Shown in pieces: positions 61,301-64,000 of a stretch of DNA of 64,000 nt. Both the position numbers and the translations under genes were made by a program. Source of the stretch: Eopsaltria australis (lineage: Eukaryota; Chordata; Aves; Passeriformes; Petroicidae). Each line of letters begins with the position of its first letter. Position 1 is the first letter of the stretch. The notes beneath the pieces were generated by a model, which worked only from the letters and a program-made list of their open reading frames with translations, ran no database searches and was not told the origin of the DNA. The stretch spans positions 7,361,092 through 7,425,091 of the forward strand of contig JAVTVJ010000068.1 of assembly GCA_034509425.1 (NCBI GenBank). Direction: 5' to 3'.

Positions 61301-63190
61301 AGATGCTTCACATGTGCAGGCACAGAGCCTGGGAAGGATCAGAAGAAGCTGACTCCTGCAGAAAGACCAACAGCCTGTGCTGCAAGTGTCCTGTGCCAGG
61401 ATTTCTGTGCAAGCCTGAAGAGAATCCCGACGAGCGCAGGATTGGCTCCTGCATGAGACTGGGGGGATGATGGATCCATGCCACTGAGGCCAGGTAGCTC
61501 TTACGTGCAAATGCAGACCAAAACCTGCCCACAGCTTGGGTATTAAGGGCCTGCTCTGGCAAGGCTGGCAAGCAGGATCCTGGTTTGGCCACTTTCCCGG
61601 GAGTCCCAACTTGTGCTGGGTGATGGGGCCTCCTGACAACTGCACAGAGATGGAACCAGCCCCCTCTCCTCGTCTGGCTCTGACTGGAAGGAGGAATGGC
61701 TGCTGGGCTGGCAAGAGTGGCTGAGCAGCAACTCCTTTTCTTACCAGGTATTCCTTTTCTCCATTGGGAGCTTTTAAAACGAGCTGAAGACAATGAAATG
61801 AAAACCAAGTACCAGCCTGGCCACTTGCAGGAGGTCAGTTACAGAAAGGACTGGATAAAAAGAGATTTCCTACTTGCATCAGGGACACAAGGAGGCCGGG
61901 AAGGGTGCACCAGCAGCTAAGCACCAGCTGCATTGCATTTCCTGATGCAGAAGACCCATTAAAGGAAAGAAAGCCCTGTACTTCTCAGGGAGGGGAAGGA
62001 CTTTATTTACCATCTCTGTTCAAAGAAATACAAGTGGCACAAGTGACGTCCCCCAGAATACACATCCATCTGTGAAATACACCAGTGCTTGAAAGACAAA
62101 AAGATTTGGCAAGTGATGTCTCTTCATTATGACACAGCTCTCAATCAAAAGAAAACTAAATTAATGTGATCTTGACTCTGAAACTTGAAAGTGATTCCAG
62201 ATTACAGAGCAGCCTCTTAGAGCTGAACTCCAAGTGCCTAAAAATAACATTTCCTCCCCCCTTCTTATTTATTTATTTATTTATAATCTTTGGAAGAGCA
62301 TACAAAGAGGTGTAATGCAAATGGCAGGTAACATGCAACTAGTCCTGACAACTCTGCCTATAGTAATCAGGAGGCCAGATATCAGAAGAGTGCCTCTAAA
62401 GGAGAGGATCAATGCTGAGGGCACCACATCCATCCTTTAGTCACTCTAGTGTCTTTTGTATGGATGGCCAAGGTGTGCAAGGTCACCCCAGCAGTGCTGG
62501 GGAAGCCATCTGAACCACGGAGCCCTGTGCCAGCACACCCTGCTGCTTCCCTGCAGGTGGGATTTTCTTCCCCATTGCATGAGGGAGTAAATTCTTGTAT
62601 TCACAGCCTTATCAGACCTGCTGGTGCTTAGCTTATTAGCACTAAGAGGCTTGTGAGTCTTAAATCAGTGATCCTATTAGTGGGACCGGTATTGGAACCT
62701 GTAGGAGCTCTGTTCCCTCTTGGGGTTGCCAAGTTCAAGGGGCAGAAATCACAGGGTTTCCTTTTGGGTTTTGGCTGACCTGGCCAAGATCAGGTTAAGT
62801 TCTGCTGACTGACCAAATGATGGCCGGTTCAGGTGTGCACAGCTTTTCCTCCTCTGTCACCACAGAGGAAGCTCCATGAGCGTGTGATGCTCCCGGCTGC
62901 AGAGAGTGGGTTTGAGCACCAAAGCGACGCTTGGAGAGCTTTGGGGAGAGGGTAGTGAGGAATATCTCCAAGCGAGAGGAAGGCTGGGCAGCTTCCCCAG
63001 CTGGTGTGTGCTTTGAAAGCCTGTGGTGTTCCTGACCCGTGGCGCTCCTCCTTGGAGCCAGCAAGAGGCAGAAGGGGCGAGAGGAGGGAATGGCTCCGGT
63101 GGAGCTGGAGCCTGCCTGCTGCAGCTCTCCCGGAGTCACCGTCCCAGCCCCTCGAGCTGCTCCGTGGCAAAAGCCTCCTCTGCCACTGCA
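58346..63190. other. Intergenic after ZFX, no gene seen
   Basis: Mixed composition: a GC-richer section at 58740-59170, AT-rich DNA to 61000, moderately GC-rich DNA at 61200-61920, and a (TTTA)n run at 62264-62284. Frames of 100-240 codons occur in the GC-richer parts but overlap on both strands and show no domain. Confidence 0.55.
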
Positions 63191-63193
63191 CCT

Positions 63194-63676
63194 CGCTCTC
63201 CCTGGGCCGTGTCCCGCTCTCCCCGGGCCGTGTCCCGCTCTCCCCGGGCCGTGTCCCGCTCTCCCCGGGCCGTGTCCCGCTCTCCTCGGGCCGTGTCCCG
63301 CTCTCCCCGGGCCGTGTCCCGCTCTCCCCGGGCCGTGTCCCGCTCTCCCCGGGCCGTGTCCCGCTCTCCCTGGGCCGTGTCCCGCTCTCCCCGGGCCGTG
63401 TCCCGCTGTCCCTGGGCCGTGTCCCGCTCTCCCCGGGCCGTGTCCCGCTCTCCTCGGGCCGTGTCCCGCTCTCCCCGGGCCGTGTCCCGCTCTCCTCGGG
63501 CCGTGTCCCGCTCTCCCTGGGCCGTGTCCCGCTCTCCCCGGGCCGTGTCCCGCTGTCCCTGGGCCGTGTCCCGCTCTCCCCGGGCCGTGTCCCGCTCTCC
63601 CTGGGCCGTGCCCCGCTCTCCCTGGGCCGTGTCCCGCTCTCCCCGGGCCGTGCCCCGCTCTCCCCGGGCCGTGCCC
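63194..63676 (+). repeat. 21-bp minisatellite, 23 copies
   Basis: A perfect-length tandem array: the unit starts CGCTCTCCCCGGG and ends CCGTGTCC (21 bp), repeated 23 times over 483 bp with no length change. Variation is limited to a few sites: CCCC/CCCT/CCTC before GGG, CTCT/CTGT in units 11 and 18, and TGTCC/TGCCC in the last units (20, 22, 23). Units 9-12 and 16-19 carry the same variant order, a seven-unit (147 bp) higher-order period. As 21 is divisible by three, frames stay open through the array and encode heptads such as SPRAVSR or GPCPALP; these are not evidence of a gene. Confidence 0.97.
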
Positions 63677-63960
63677 CGCTCGCTGTCCGGCCGGGGCGGA
63701 GGGCCCGGGCCGCGGTCGGCAGATGGCGGTGCCGGATAAGGCCGGGCCCGCGGGCAGGGAGCGGCCCCGCCGAGCCCCGGGGCGGAGCAGGGAGCAGCGA
63801 TCAGCCCGCTGTGCCCCGGAGCCTGCGGGACCCTGCCCGCAAAGCTGCTCCCCAGGGGTTCCAGAGCCTCGGGCACCTCGGAGGGCGGGAGGGACCCCCC
63901 GAGGGAGCCCCGGGGCTGAGGGAGCGCCGGCCCCTCCCGGCATCTGCTGGCTTAGCCCGG
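63677..63960. promoter_or_regulatory. CpG-rich end of window, possible promoter
   Basis: CpG-rich DNA follows the minisatellite and contains a YY1-like CAGATGGCGGTGCC at about 63720-63733. It could be the start of a CpG-island promoter for a gene beyond the window. In human order the next gene is PDK3, but no PDK3 coding sequence was seen. Confidence 0.35.
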
Positions 63961-64000
63961 GACAAGGTTAAACAGGAGGCTCTGTCCCGGCTGCCAAGGG

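Noticed and set aside
62795..63971. Repeat-protein-like frames (heptads SPRAVSR, GPCPALP, AGHGPGR) of 238-382 codons
   Set aside because: They arise because the minisatellite unit is 21 bp, so both strands stay open in several frames. No splice structure or conserved flanking domain supports a gene.
63000..64000. First exon of PDK3, the next gene in human order
   Set aside because: The expected N-terminal coding sequence was not found in any frame; it probably lies beyond the window.
1..64000. CRISPR array, prokaryotic operon, plasmid or phage system
   Set aside because: The window is spliced vertebrate DNA; the only tandem array with regular spacing is the minisatellite, which has no unique spacers.

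Overview
This is nuclear DNA from a vertebrate, almost certainly a bird and probably a songbird. The evidence is spliced vertebrate genes with CpG-island promoters, several chicken-repeat-1 (CR1) LINE tails, and a solo endogenous-retrovirus LTR whose sequence I recognise as a type common in passerine genomes. Gene order matches the human Xp22.11 block KLHL15 - EIF2S3 - ZFX, which is autosomal in birds (the chicken block is on chromosome 1). No prokaryotic features, CRISPR arrays or plasmid elements are present.

Layout: 1-1280 is a CpG island with a plausible minus-strand promoter and noncoding first exon, best explained as the 5' end of KLHL15. 1281-4490 is intergenic with one CR1 copy. 4490-5620 is the EIF2S3 CpG island. 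EIF2S3 is complete on the plus strand (5146-18488, 12 coding exons, 472 residues, all splice junctions in phase). 18870-33700 is a gene-poor spacer with two more CR1 pieces, a long polypyrimidine tract, a small GC-rich patch and a solo LTR of about 1.1 kb at 32073-33169. 33700-35240 is the ZFX CpG island. ZFX is complete on the plus strand (noncoding exon 1 ending at 34551, coding exons 40336-55700, 794 residues, 13 C2H2 zinc fingers), with a 3' UTR of about 2.6 kb ending near 58340. 58340-64000 is intergenic, ending in a CpG-rich region with a 23-copy 21-bp minisatellite; the expected next gene (PDK3 in the human order) was not seen.

The genes are independent housekeeping or regulatory loci. 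EIF2S3 encodes the gamma (GTPase) subunit of translation initiation factor eIF2; ZFX is a transcriptional activator that binds CpG-island promoters; KLHL15 is a Cullin-3 substrate adaptor whose coding exons lie outside the window.

The observations most worth checking are: (a) four AGGCCGC motifs at 11-12 bp spacing just downstream of ZFX exon 1, matching the core of ZFX's own binding motif and suggesting autoregulation; (b) a decayed copy of the EIF2S3 exon 3 splice region inside intron 1 (about 66% identity over about 140 columns, aligned by hand); (c) an eight-run G-quadruplex motif between divergent YY1 sites in ZFX intron 1; and (d) the minisatellite with a partial seven-unit (147 bp) higher-order period. 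I found no wholly new biological system.
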